From: Melastoma dodecandrum | Lineage: Eukaryota; Streptophyta; Magnoliopsida; Myrtales; Melastomataceae | Assembly (NCBI GenBank): GCA_029817715.1 | Contig: JARUPY010000091.1 | Coordinates: forward strand, 744,001-808,000 | Length of the DNA: 64,000 bases | Reading direction: 5' to 3' | Shown: in pieces, positions 25,773-33,975 of the stretch | Numbering within the stretch: the stretch's first letter is position 1 | How the letters are laid out: every line of letters begins with the position of its first letter | Made by a program: the position numbers and the translations under genes | The notes under the pieces: model-generated | Told to the model about the DNA's origin: nothing | Database searches by the model: none | What the model saw: only the letters and a program-made list of their open reading frames with translations

Positions 25773-26191
25773 GCGCCTACGACGACCAGAACATCTTCGC
25801 CAAGATCCTCCGCGGCGAGATCCCCTGCCACAAGGTCTACGAGGACGAGGTGGCGCTCGCCTTCATGGACGTGATGCCGCAGGGCGAGGGCCACACCCTG
25901 GTGATCCCGAAACGCGCCAAGGCCCGCAACATCCTCGACATGGAGGCCGACGAGCTCGCCGCGCTGATGCCGCGCGTGCAGAAGGTGGCGCAGGCCGCCA
26001 AGCGGGCCTTCGGCGCCGACGGCGTGATGGTGATCCAGTACAACGAGCCCGCGGCCGGGCAGACCGTGTTCCACCCGCACTTCCACGTCATCCCGCGCTT
26101 CGCCGACGTCGCGCTGAAGCCGCACTCCGGCAAGATGGCCGATGGCGAGATCCTGAAGGCGCACGCGGCGAAGATCATCGCGGCGCTTTAA
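25769..26191 (+). CDS. HIT family nucleotide hydrolase/transferase
   Basis: 140 residues starting in an ATGA overlap with the GNAT gene. It begins NIFAKILRGEIPCHKVYEDE and contains the histidine triad in HPHFHVIPRF, plus LVIPKRAKARNILDM and IQYNEPAAGQTVFHPHFH, typical of the HinT/YcgE-like branch. These enzymes hydrolyse adenosine phosphoramidates or dinucleotides in the cytoplasm. Coupled to a GNAT acyltransferase, suggesting clean-up of a nucleotide side product, which is only an inference. Confidence 0.94.
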   Translation: MSAYDDQNIFAKILRGEIPCHKVYEDEVALAFMDVMPQGEGHTLVIPKRAKARNILDMEADELAALMPRVQKVAQAAKRAFGADGVMVIQYNEPAAGQTVFHPHFHVIPRFADVALKPHSGKMADGEILKAHAAKIIAAL

Positions 26192-26317
26192 GGCTCGCAA
26201 CGCTTTTTCCGCTTCCGCCGCGTGACGCGGCGCAAGCGGCTACTTCACTTATCCGGACCTCAGCGCTTCCTCCCGCGAGCGAGTGACGGGCGGTTCTTGC
26301 ACGTAAAAACAGTCTGC

Positions 26318-26340
26318 GATATATCTTTTTGAGATATATC
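26318..26340. promoter_or_regulatory. Dyad operator ATATATCT-N5-AGATATAT upstream of the PadR gene
   Basis: Two palindromic gatatatc half-sites at 26318-26325 and 26333-26340 form a larger inverted repeat, ATATATCT-N5-AGATATAT, ending 16 bp before the PadR start codon. AT-rich dyads of this form are known targets of PadR-type repressors such as the metal-responsive YqjI. Its position over the expected promoter or leader suggests autoregulation. Confidence 0.7.
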
Positions 26341-26356
26341 ACAGATAGACTTCGAC

Positions 26357-26911
26357 ATGTTCTTTCGCTTCGGTCACCACCACCATCACGCCCACTACTG
26401 CCATGGCCCGCACGGCATGGGCCGCGGCGGCGGCCATCCCGGCTTCGATCCCCGCAGCCGCTCCCGCATGTTCGAGCAGGGCGACCTGCGCTTCGTCGTG
26501 CTCAAGCTGCTCGCCGACAAGCCGGCGCACGGCTACGAGATCATCAAGCGCGTCGAGGCCCTTTTCGGCGGCGCCTACGCGCCCTCCCCCGGCATCGTCT
26601 ATCCGACCCTCACGATGCTCGAGGAGCAGGGCCTGATCGCGGTCGTCGAGTCCGAGGGTCCGCGCAAGCTCTACGGCCTCACCGACGCCGGCCGCGCCGA
26701 GCTTGCCAGCGCGCAGGCCGACGTCGGCCGCGTTTTCGGCCGCATGGACGAGATGCGCCGGCGCTACGGCGGCGGCGACGCCCCGGAGATCCGCCGGGCG
26801 ATGGAAAACCTCGGCGCGGCGTTGCGCCTGCGCGTGGCGCGCGGCGACGTCGACGCGAGTCAGGTGACGGCGATCCTCGACGAGGCGGCGCGGCGGCTCG
26901 AAACGCTCTAG
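26357..26911 (+). CDS. PadR-family transcriptional regulator with His-rich N terminus (YqjI-like)
   Basis: 184 residues. The first 30 are metal-binding in character: MFFRFGHHHHHAHYCHGPHG, with nine His and one Cys by residue 27. The PadR winged helix follows (residues 38-110): RFVVLKLLADKPAHGYEIIKRVE, SPGIVYPTLTMLEEQGLI, RKLYGLTDAGRAEL; the C-terminal helix (115-184) is for dimerisation. The same layout occurs in YqjI, an iron/nickel-responsive repressor. The ATATATCT dyad at 26318 is a likely operator. The next gene, 113 bp downstream on the same strand, encodes a secreted phospholipase-A2-like protein that could be a target. Confidence 0.92.
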   Translation: MFFRFGHHHHHAHYCHGPHGMGRGGGHPGFDPRSRSRMFEQGDLRFVVLKLLADKPAHGYEIIKRVEALFGGAYAPSPGIVYPTLTMLEEQGLIAVVESEGPRKLYGLTDAGRAELASAQADVGRVFGRMDEMRRRYGGGDAPEIRRAMENLGAALRLRVARGDVDASQVTAILDEAARRLETL

Positions 26912-27024
26912 GCGGGTGGACCTCGACGGGGCTTGCCTCGCGGCGCGAGGTCTGGAACGAAACGGCGGGGCCGCATCAGGCGCGGCCCGCGCCGGTCGCG
27001 AGCCGGCAGACCGAGGACCGAGCC

Positions 27025-27516
27025 TTGAGCCACCCCTTGCGCTTCTCCTTGCGCTTATCGTTCCGCTTCTTGCCCATCGCTGTTGCCGTCGCATGTCTCG
27101 GCACAGCCCAGGCCCAGGATGTCGAGTTCCGCGGCGACCCGGCGCCGGCGCACAATCCGCCCGCCTTCGCCGGGCCGAAGGAGCTGGTCGGCAAGTCGAT
27201 CGACGATCTCGCGAAAGGCAAGATCGGCGCGGCGGCGCGCGACGACATCAAGGCGCTCCGCCGCGGCCCGCTGCTGATCCACGGCAATTATTGCGGCATC
27301 GGCAATCGGCCGGGCGCGCCGCCGATCGACGCGCTCGATGCCGCCTGCATGCGCCACGACGCCTGCACGCACACCAACGACCTGCCGAGCTGCCGCTGCG
27401 ACGATCGCCTGCGCGCCGAGGCGGACGAGATCGCGCACGATCCGACGAGCCGCCCCGAGATCGTCGCGCTCGCGACCGCGATGTCGGCCAGCATGGCCGT
27501 CCTGGTCTGCAAGTAG
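27025..27516 (+). CDS. Secreted phospholipase A2-like protein
   Basis: 163 residues from TTG 27025 (SHPLRFSLRLSFRFLPIAVAVACLG is a signal peptide ending near AQAQ); GAGGA lies upstream. The mature protein contains GNYCGIGNRPG, matching the calcium loop YCGxGxxG of phospholipase A2, then LDAACMRHDACTH with the catalytic His-Asp pair flanked by Cys, and SCRCDDRL with the further conserved Asp. These residues are what a PLA2 active site needs. Bacterial PLA2 proteins of this size are known but rare. Substrate and location (periplasm or outside) are inferred. It converges with the sulfatase-like gene, 3 bp apart. Confidence 0.75.
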   Translation: MSHPLRFSLRLSFRFLPIAVAVACLGTAQAQDVEFRGDPAPAHNPPAFAGPKELVGKSIDDLAKGKIGAAARDDIKALRRGPLLIHGNYCGIGNRPGAPPIDALDAACMRHDACTHTNDLPSCRCDDRLRAEADEIAHDPTSRPEIVALATAMSASMAVLVCK

Positions 27517-27519
27517 CCC

Positions 27520-28383
27520 TTAGGGCTTGCGGCCCTCGACGAACGGCACCTCGAACACCTTGCGGTGCATGACCGGGCCGTGGCCGAAGAACCCCTCTTC
27601 GCCGAACAGCTCGCCATGGTCGGCCGTGACGATGAAATGCGTGTTGGTCGGCGCCTTTTCGTAGAGCGCGCCGACGAGCCCGTCGACATACTCGACGCAG
27701 CGCACCTGCTGGTCGTGCAGATCGCGCATCGTCTCCGGCGCGAAGAACTCCGGCTCCTGCTCGGGGCCGTCGCCCGCGTGCGCCATCACCTTCCCGGCGA
27801 CCGCCTTGTCCGAGATGACCTTGTCCATGTCGCGGGCGACGCCGTGCAGGCCGGAGATCTTCGGCAGGCTCGCGCCGTCGAGCATGTAGGGATAGTGGGT
27901 CTCGCCGAGGTTGAAGAAACGGAAGCAGCGATCGCTTTTCGAGAAGTCGACGTCGCGCACCATGCCGGCGAAATCGTTGTGGTTGCCCATCAGCTTGTAG
28001 TCGTCGAATCCGCGCGTCAGCCCCGAATAGGGGTTGAGGACCGGCATCGAGACGCGGGCGGCGGTATGATACTGGTGCTTCTTCAACACGCCCGCGAGGC
28101 ACAGCTCGGGGATGAACGTCTTGAAGGAGAGATCGGGGATCTCCAGCCGGTCGACCCATTCGGCGAATTGCGCCTTGTAGACCTCCGAGGCGAAGACGTG
28201 CTTCGGGCTGGTGTGCGGCACCTGCCCCATGAGGTAGGTGAAGTGCGACGGCGCCGTCCACGAGGCGAAGCTGAAGCGCTGCTGGGCCTCGCCCAGCCGA
28301 TCGATGTTCGGCGTGCGGGCGCGTACGAAACTGTCGAATCGGCAGCTGTCCAGGACGAGGAAGACGAGGTGGTTTGCGGGCAT
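27520..28383 (-). CDS. Sulfatase-like protein, alkaline phosphatase superfamily
   Basis: 287 residues. MPANHLVFLVLDSCRFDSFV gives the first metal-binding Asp, SWTAPSHFTYLMG the position of the nucleophile (Ser or Thr, not the Cys that becomes formylglycine in true sulfatases), and FIVTADHGELFGEEGFFGHGP the C-terminal metal ligands. It is shorter than secreted sulfatases and has no signal peptide, so it is probably a cytoplasmic phosphatase or transferase of this superfamily. A second superfamily member is encoded at 30642. Confidence 0.85.
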   Translation of the reverse strand: MPANHLVFLVLDSCRFDSFVRARTPNIDRLGEAQQRFSFASWTAPSHFTYLMGQVPHTSPKHVFASEVYKAQFAEWVDRLEIPDLSFKTFIPELCLAGVLKKHQYHTAARVSMPVLNPYSGLTRGFDDYKLMGNHNDFAGMVRDVDFSKSDRCFRFFNLGETHYPYMLDGASLPKISGLHGVARDMDKVISDKAVAGKVMAHAGDGPEQEPEFFAPETMRDLHDQQVRCVEYVDGLVGALYEKAPTNTHFIVTADHGELFGEEGFFGHGPVMHRKVFEVPFVEGRKP

Positions 28384-28544
28384 GCAAGCCGACTACAGGA
28401 GGGGCCCGGCGCCGGCAATTCCCCAGACCAGTGGGTGCAGGTGGGTTTCGGCCGCGTTTTCGCCTGTTTAGAAAGGGATTAGCGGCGGACCTTGCTCTCT
28501 GATAGTGGGCGGGCCGCCAGGCAAATCGCCTCAGGGACCACGGG

Positions 28545-29234
28545 ATGCCAGCCGAGATCGGCTACGACACGACCCATTTCGAATCGTTGCGGAATGAGCT
28601 CGCCGCCTTGAACGAGGGCGCGATCGCCGACGGGCTCGTCGCGGTGCGCGACGGCGTCGTCGTGGTGCCGGCGAAGCCGCGGCGGGTCCGCCGCAAGGCC
28701 AGGGCTGACGCGAAGGCCAAAGCCGAGGCCGCGCCGCCCGAGGCGACTGAGACCGATAAGAAGCCTGAGAAAAAGACCCAGGAAAAGCCCGGGAAGAAGC
28801 CGAGGAAACCGTCGCCCGATCGGAGCCCTGCGGCCGCGCTGCGCCTGCTGGCGATGCTCCAGCGGCAGGACCAGGACGAATCTCCCGATGTTGCGGGGAC
28901 AAGCTTCACGGAAGCGGGTGTCGAGCGGCTCCTCGCCCACCTGAACACGCGTCGCAAGAAGCAAGGCGGCGGCGCCTGGCGGCGCTTCCTTCAGCGGGCC
29001 GACCGTTACCTGAAGCGCCCGGTGCCGCTCGGCATTCGGACGGTGCGCGGGGTCGGCTTCGACCGGCTGCAGGTCTTGGCGCGCCACCTCGAGGAGATCG
29101 AGACGGGCGGCTGGGAGCGCTTTCAGGCGGCTCGCGCGGTGCGCCGGCGTAAGGTTGCGCCGCCTATGCCGTTGACACGGGACGAGGCCAGCGCCGAACC
29201 TGCCGGGCTCGCACGCGAAGGAGGTCCCAGGTGA
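28545..29234 (+). CDS. Unrecognised basic protein with charged low-complexity linker
   Basis: 229 residues in three parts: an N-terminal 45-residue acidic/hydrophobic segment (YDTTHFESLRNELAALNEGAI), a Lys/Glu/Pro-rich linker at about 45-90 with repeated KKPEKK-type runs, and a C-terminal region with AALRLLAMLQRQ, FTEAGVERLLAHLNTRRKK and GIRTVRGVGFDRLQVL. The last segment faintly recalls the RGVGY turn of OmpR-type winged helices, but I cannot confirm a DNA-binding fold. No family recognised. Its stop overlaps the GTG of the depolymerase-like gene, which has a strong ribosome site, so the two are coupled. Confidence 0.65.
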   Translation: MPAEIGYDTTHFESLRNELAALNEGAIADGLVAVRDGVVVVPAKPRRVRRKARADAKAKAEAAPPEATETDKKPEKKTQEKPGKKPRKPSPDRSPAAALRLLAMLQRQDQDESPDVAGTSFTEAGVERLLAHLNTRRKKQGGGAWRRFLQRADRYLKRPVPLGIRTVRGVGFDRLQVLARHLEEIETGGWERFQAARAVRRRKVAPPMPLTRDEASAEPAGLAREGGPR

Positions 29235-30277
29235 GCCGACGCCGTTTCACCTGGCACCACGAGCTGATCGGCGCTGCCGTCGCCAGCCTCATCGCCGCGA
29301 CGACGCTGACGGCGGCGCAGGCGCAAGGCATGGACGGCCCCGGCCCCTACGGCATGGGGCCCGGCGGTCCCGGAGACATGGGTCCCGATGACGGGCCGGG
29401 CGGCATGGGCCCGGACGACGGTCCCGGCATGGGCGGCCCGATGGGCGGTCGCATGCGCGGCGGCGGCCGACGCGGCATGGACGACGAGGGCGGCGGCGCC
29501 GCCGACATGACCGAGCACGAGGTCGCCGTGAACGGCGTCCAGCGCCCCTACTACGTCCACATTCCGCAGAACATCGGTCATCCGGCCCCCGTGGTCTTCG
29601 TCTTCCACGGCGGTGGCGGGCGTCCGCAGGGCATCGCCCGCAAGTCGAACATGGACGAGGTGGCCGACCAGAACGGCTTCGTCGTCGTCTATCCCGAGGG
29701 ATCGGCGTCGCCGTCCGGCCGCGGCGGGACCTGGAACATCGGCGGCAAGCAGACCGTCAGCGGCTCGGACGATGTCGCCTACGTCGACGCCGTCCTGAAG
29801 GATCTCGGCGCGAACGTGCAGATCGACCCGACCCGCATCTATGCCGCCGGGCATTCGATGGGCGGCGTCTTCGCCTATCGTCTCGCGTGCGAGATGTCGG
29901 GCACGTTCGCGGCGATCGCGCCGGTGTCGGCGACGATGGTCGAGCCCGATTGCACGCCCAAGAGCCCGGTCGCCGTCCTCCACATCCACGGCTCCGCCGA
30001 CGATCGCATTCCGCTGCGCGGCGGACGCGGACGGATGACGCGCGAGGGCCGCGACTGGCCGGCGCCGTACAAGGGCGTGGCGGCGTGGAGCCGCTTCGAT
30101 GCCTGCGCGGCGACGCCGACCAGCAAGACGGAAGGCATCGCCACGTGCGAGAGCTACTCCGGCTGCAAGGCGCCCGTGGAGATGTGCGTCCTCGCCGGCG
30201 AGGGCCATCCGTGGCCGCAGGACGCCGCGCCGAAGATCTGGGCGTTCTTCGCCGCCCACCCCAAGGTTTCGCAATAG
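29231..30277 (+). CDS. Exported PHB-depolymerase/LpqC-like esterase with Gly-Met-Asp-rich linker
   Basis: 348 residues from GTG 29231, with AAGGAGG 6 nt upstream. A signal peptide (to about AAQAQG) is followed by a low-complexity linker at 33-88 built from units such as GPGGMGPDDGPG. The catalytic domain starts near 95: VVFVFHGGGG, nucleophile Ser209 in AAGHSMGG, and a His in LAGEGHPWPQ near 329; VLHIHGSADDRIPL holds the acid. It is an alpha/beta hydrolase probably acting on polymer esters or aryl esters outside the cytoplasm. The linker looks like a wall- or surface-related spacer. It precedes the ACP operon by 44 bp. Confidence 0.88.
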   Translation: MSRRRFTWHHELIGAAVASLIAATTLTAAQAQGMDGPGPYGMGPGGPGDMGPDDGPGGMGPDDGPGMGGPMGGRMRGGGRRGMDDEGGGAADMTEHEVAVNGVQRPYYVHIPQNIGHPAPVVFVFHGGGGRPQGIARKSNMDEVADQNGFVVVYPEGSASPSGRGGTWNIGGKQTVSGSDDVAYVDAVLKDLGANVQIDPTRIYAAGHSMGGVFAYRLACEMSGTFAAIAPVSATMVEPDCTPKSPVAVLHIHGSADDRIPLRGGRGRMTREGRDWPAPYKGVAAWSRFDACAATPTSKTEGIATCESYSGCKAPVEMCVLAGEGHPWPQDAAPKIWAFFAAHPKVSQ

Positions 30278-30321
30278 GCGCGGGAGAAAGCCCGGGCACG
30301 AGGATCGATTCGAGTCAGAGG

Positions 30322-30645
30322 ATGATGGACGACACACGAAACGCCGGCGTCGCGGTGGATCACGACACGATCGAGAAGACGGTCATCGCAACGCTCGACG
30401 ATCTCGTTCAGGATTGGGACATCGAGGCGCCGATAGAAGGTGGGACCAAGGTCGTCGCCGACCTCGGCTTCGAATCGATCGATCTCATCCAGATGGTCGC
30501 CGCGCTGGAGCGGGCCTTCAGGCTGAAGGGCGGCTCGCTGGTCGAGATGCTGGTGGCGGACGGCCGCTACGTCGACGATCTCACGGTGGATCAGATCGTG
30601 GCGCGGATCGAGACCCGCATCGCGAGCGAGAAGAGGCAGGCATGA
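30322..30645 (+). CDS. Acyl carrier protein
   Basis: 107 residues from ATG 30322 (a second ATG follows at 30325). IEKTVIATLDDLVQDWDIEAPIEGGTKVVADLGFESIDLIQM carries Ser52 in GFESIDL, the phosphopantetheine attachment site, inside the four-helix ACP fold; the length is longer than the fatty-acid ACP and the N-terminal 18 residues are extra. It is a specialised carrier, not the housekeeping AcpP, since no fab genes are near. Its stop overlaps the start of the AlkP-superfamily gene (ATGA), indicating a dedicated partner. Confidence 0.9.
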   Translation: MMDDTRNAGVAVDHDTIEKTVIATLDDLVQDWDIEAPIEGGTKVVADLGFESIDLIQMVAALERAFRLKGGSLVEMLVADGRYVDDLTVDQIVARIETRIASEKRQA

Positions 30646-32240
30646 CGCAGACCCTGTTCATCGGCCTCGATGGAGCGACGTTCACGCTCTTCGACGCCTT
30701 CACGCGCGAGCAGCCGGGCGAAGGCGTCGTCATGCCGAACCTCGCGCGGCTAATGCGCGACGGCCTGCAGGCGCCGCTGCGCTCGACCCGGCACCCGCTG
30801 ACGCCGCCCGCCTGGACGACGATGATGACCGGTCGCTCGCCGGGCAACCACGGCATCTTCGACTTCGTCCGCGTCGAGGATCGCGGTCGCGACTGCCTGT
30901 GGACGCTGGCGTCGGCGACCGACAACCGCTGCGAGACCATCTGGTCGATCGCCAGCCGGCAGGGCAAGCGCGTCGTCTCGCTGAATTTCCCGATGATGTC
31001 GCCGCCGGAGACGGTCAACGGCGCGATCGTCTCGGGCTTCGTCTCGTGGAAGCACCTGCGCCGCAACATGACGCCGCCGCATCTCTACGACCGGCTGAAG
31101 GCGATCCCCGGCTTCGACGCCAAGGAACTCGCCTGGGACTTCAAGCGCGAGGACCAGATCGGCGACGACATGTCGGTCGCCGACCTCGAGGCCTGGGTGC
31201 ACGCGCACCTGCTGCGCGAGGAGCAATGGTTCAAGGTCGCCGAGACCATGCTGGCCGAGGACAAGCCCGACCTCTTCGCGGTGATGTTCGACGGCACCGA
31301 CAAGCTGCAGCATCAGCTCTGGCATGTGCTCGAGCCCGCGCTGCAGCCGAAGTCCCCGTCGCCCGAGCACGCGCGGCTGCGCGAGCTGACGCTCGGCTAT
31401 TATCGCCGCCTCGACGATTACATCGGCCGCCTCGTCGAGATCGCCGGACCCGAAGCGCAGGTGTTCATCGCCTCCGATCACGGCTTCGCCGGCACCGCGC
31501 AGATCGTGCGCATCAACCGCTACCTCGGCGAGCTCGGCTACCTCACCTGGGCCGTCGACGACGGCAGCGAGGAAGCAAAGCGCCGCGTCGACGTCAACTT
31601 CGCCTTCCTCGACTGGGAGAAGACCAAGGCCTTCTGCCCGACGCCGTCGTCGAACGGGATCCGCATCCGCGTCGCCCACGAGGCCGGCCAGCCCGGCATC
31701 GCCCCGGCGGACTACGACAGCTTCCGCGACAAGCTGATCGCCGACCTCCACGCGCTGCGCGGGCCGAACGGCGAGAAGGTGATCACCCACGTGATGACGC
31801 GCGAGGAGGCCTTCCCGGGCCCCGCCATGGCGGACGCGCCCGACCTCACGCTGATGCTCAACGATTTCGGCTTCGTCTCCGTGCGCGACAAGACGCCCGT
31901 CGTCGCCGCCCGCGCCTATCCCGCCGGCACGCATCACCCCGACGGCATCTTCATCGCCGCCGGCCCCGGCATCGCCCAGGACGCGACGCGCGAGCTGATC
32001 CAGCTCATCGACGTGCCGTCGGTGCTGCTGCACAGCCTCGGGCTGGCCGTCCCGGCCGATTTCGAGGGCGAGGTGCCGCGCCACCTCTTCACGGCGGACG
32101 AGTGGGCGGCGCGCCCGCTGCAGGCCGGCGAGGCCGCGCATGCCGTCGACCGCGACGCGGCGTCCGACGGCGGCCCCTCGGATGCCGAGCGCGAGAAGAT
32201 CCTCGAGCAGATGCGCGCGCTCGGGTATCTCGACGCCTGA
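30642..32240 (+). CDS. AlkP-superfamily phosphodiesterase/phosphotransferase (COG3379-like)
   Basis: 532 residues, coupled to the ACP gene by a 4-bp overlap. LFIGLDGATFTLFD gives the first metal ligand, TPPAWTTMMTGRSPGNHGIFDF the nucleophilic Thr region, FIASDHGFAGTAQ and AGTHHPDGIFIAAGPG the remaining Asp/His ligands of the type I phosphodiesterase/nucleotide pyrophosphatase fold. It has no signal peptide, so a cytoplasmic enzyme acting on an ACP-bound or phosphate-ester substrate is possible. The C-terminal EKILEQMRALGYLD is typical of predicted phosphohydrolases/phosphomutases of this group. Exact reaction unknown. Confidence 0.9.
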   Translation: MTQTLFIGLDGATFTLFDAFTREQPGEGVVMPNLARLMRDGLQAPLRSTRHPLTPPAWTTMMTGRSPGNHGIFDFVRVEDRGRDCLWTLASATDNRCETIWSIASRQGKRVVSLNFPMMSPPETVNGAIVSGFVSWKHLRRNMTPPHLYDRLKAIPGFDAKELAWDFKREDQIGDDMSVADLEAWVHAHLLREEQWFKVAETMLAEDKPDLFAVMFDGTDKLQHQLWHVLEPALQPKSPSPEHARLRELTLGYYRRLDDYIGRLVEIAGPEAQVFIASDHGFAGTAQIVRINRYLGELGYLTWAVDDGSEEAKRRVDVNFAFLDWEKTKAFCPTPSSNGIRIRVAHEAGQPGIAPADYDSFRDKLIADLHALRGPNGEKVITHVMTREEAFPGPAMADAPDLTLMLNDFGFVSVRDKTPVVAARAYPAGTHHPDGIFIAAGPGIAQDATRELIQLIDVPSVLLHSLGLAVPADFEGEVPRHLFTADEWAARPLQAGEAAHAVDRDAASDGGPSDAEREKILEQMRALGYLDA

Positions 32241-33265
32241 TGAAGGCCGCCGACACCGGCACAGGTGGCATGGGCGCCGTCGGTCTTGGCAGCGCGCCGC
32301 CGGGACCGGTGACGCTGTCCTGCGGGCGCATCGGCACCGTGCAGATCCCGCAGCTCGGGCGCCGGCCGCCAGACGACGTCGTCATGGTGCACGGTCTGGG
32401 CGCCAATCTCGGCTTCTGGTACGCGAGCGCCGTCGAGCATTTCCGCCGCTTCGGCCGGGTCACGCTCTTCGATCTGCCGGGCCACGGCGACAGCGCGATG
32501 CCGGAGACCGGCTATTCGCCTCGCGCGCTCGCCGGCGTGCTGCGCGAACTGCTCGATCATCTCGGCATCGAGCGGGCGCATCTCGTCGCCCACAGCTTCG
32601 GCGGCAGCGTCGCCTTGGCCTTCGCCGTCGCGCATCCGGAACGGGTGAAGAGCCTGGTGCTCGCCGACGTGCGGCTCTGGGCCGTCGAGCCGCCGGTCGT
32701 CGCCGACGAGGCGAGCCCTCGCGTGCAGCGCCTGCGCGATGCCGGCCTGTCGCTTGCCGACGACCGTTACGACGTCTCGGTCCAGGTGCTCGTCGAGCTG
32801 GCGCGGCTACGCGTCGCCAGCGACGAGCCGATGGCGGCGATCGGCGAGATCATGCCGGGCGCCCGCGGCCTGTTTTCGGGTCGGCGCACCGCGCGCAAAT
32901 GGCTGAAGCTCGTCGATACGACGCAGGCCTATGCCGAGATGACCGACGCCGCGTCGCTGCCGCTCGAGGATGTCGCGAAGATCGAGCAGCCGATCCTGCT
33001 CGTCTACGGCGGGCATTCGACCTGCGCGCGTTCGGCGGAGGCGATGGTGGGTCTCTGCCGGCGCTGCCGGCTGCAGGTGATCCCCGACGTCGGGCACTTC
33101 TTTCCGCTGACCCGCCCGCACCTCTTCGCGCGGATCGCGCTCGACTATCTGCGCTCGATCGAGCGGGCACGGCGACGTCGCGCGCGGCGCGCGGCGGCTG
33201 CCATCGCCGCAGGCGACACGGTAGACGACTCCGCGGCGGCGACCCTCGTCCCCCAGGACTCGTGA
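32240..33265 (+). CDS. Alpha/beta hydrolase, possible ACP thioesterase
   Basis: 341 residues, starting on the last base of the AlkP-like gene's stop codon (TGATG). VVMVHGLGANLGFWYA is the oxyanion motif, Ser119 in VAHSFGGSVAL the nucleophile, LLVYGGHS the acid region and IPDVGHFFPL near 284 the catalytic His. The first 45 residues (Gly/Pro-rich) and an Arg-rich tail near 310-325 are additions. Being the last gene after an ACP and an AlkP-superfamily enzyme, it may release or move the acyl group carried by the ACP; this is inference from context. Confidence 0.88.
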   Translation: MKAADTGTGGMGAVGLGSAPPGPVTLSCGRIGTVQIPQLGRRPPDDVVMVHGLGANLGFWYASAVEHFRRFGRVTLFDLPGHGDSAMPETGYSPRALAGVLRELLDHLGIERAHLVAHSFGGSVALAFAVAHPERVKSLVLADVRLWAVEPPVVADEASPRVQRLRDAGLSLADDRYDVSVQVLVELARLRVASDEPMAAIGEIMPGARGLFSGRRTARKWLKLVDTTQAYAEMTDAASLPLEDVAKIEQPILLVYGGHSTCARSAEAMVGLCRRCRLQVIPDVGHFFPLTRPHLFARIALDYLRSIERARRRRARRAAAAIAAGDTVDDSAAATLVPQDS

Positions 33266-33351
33266 GCGGCAGCTAGCCTCCGCAGAGCCAAAGGTCTCGG
33301 GACCACTCGCCGGCTTGCTCTTTTCCTGCGCGGGGCGGGATAGTGCGGGCC

Positions 33352-33975
33352 ATGAACATCCTGATCGTCGACGACCATCCGGTGTTTCGCGATGGCTTCG
33401 CCATGCTGCTGCAGCATGTCGGCGAGGAGACGGTCGTCCATCAGGCGGGCAACGTCGCGGAGGGCCTGCAGCTGATCGCCGCCCATCCCGAGATCGACGT
33501 GCTCATGCTCGATCTCTTCATGCCGAGCGGCGGCGGCTTCCCGGCGATCGCCGAGTTCGGGCGCGCCCGCCGCGACCTGCCGATCATCGTGCTCTCCTCG
33601 TCCGAGGATCCGAAGGACGTGCGCCGCGCGCTGGCCATGGGCGCGCTCGGCTACGTGCCGAAATCGGCGAGCCCCCAGGTGCTTCTCTCGGCGATCAACC
33701 GCGTGCTGAACGGCGACATCTACGTGCCGCCGCTGATCCTCGCCGGCGGTCCCGGCAACGAGAGCGTCGTACCCGAAATCAGCGACGCGCTGACCCGCCG
33801 GCAGATCGACGTCCTCTGCCTGCTGGCGGAAGGGTTGCCGAACAAGACGATCGCCACGCGGCTCGAGCTCTCTGAGAAGACGGTAAAGGCGCACGTCACC
33901 GCGATCTTCCGCGCACTAAGGGTTGTCAACCGCACGCAGGCCGCCAGCGCCGGACGCGCGGCCGGCCTGATCTAG
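33352..33975 (+). CDS. NarL/LuxR-type response regulator
   Basis: 207 residues from ATG 33352. The receiver domain (1-120) has NILIVDDHPVFRDGF, the phosphorylatable Asp54 in LMLDLFMP, and Lys in GYVPKSAS. The C-terminal GerE-type helix-turn-helix (about 142-205) reads LTRRQIDVLCLLAEGLPNKTIATRLELSEKTVKAHVTAIF. It binds DNA when phosphorylated. Its 3' end overlaps the convergent hybrid kinase gene by 4 bp, so the two form a probable cognate pair in opposite orientation. Confidence 0.95.
   Translation: MNILIVDDHPVFRDGFAMLLQHVGEETVVHQAGNVAEGLQLIAAHPEIDVLMLDLFMPSGGGFPAIAEFGRARRDLPIIVLSSSEDPKDVRRALAMGALGYVPKSASPQVLLSAINRVLNGDIYVPPLILAGGPGNESVVPEISDALTRRQIDVLCLLAEGLPNKTIATRLELSEKTVKAHVTAIFRALRVVNRTQAASAGRAAGLI

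Noticed and set aside
27520..28383. A true arylsulfatase
   Set aside because: It lacks the Cys/Ser-x-Pro-x-Arg formylglycine motif and a signal peptide; only the AlkP fold is supported.
29420..29480. A tandem DNA repeat of the gly/met-coding units
   Set aside because: The units are degenerate at the nucleotide level and sit inside the esterase gene, so they are a protein low-complexity linker, not a separate repeat element.
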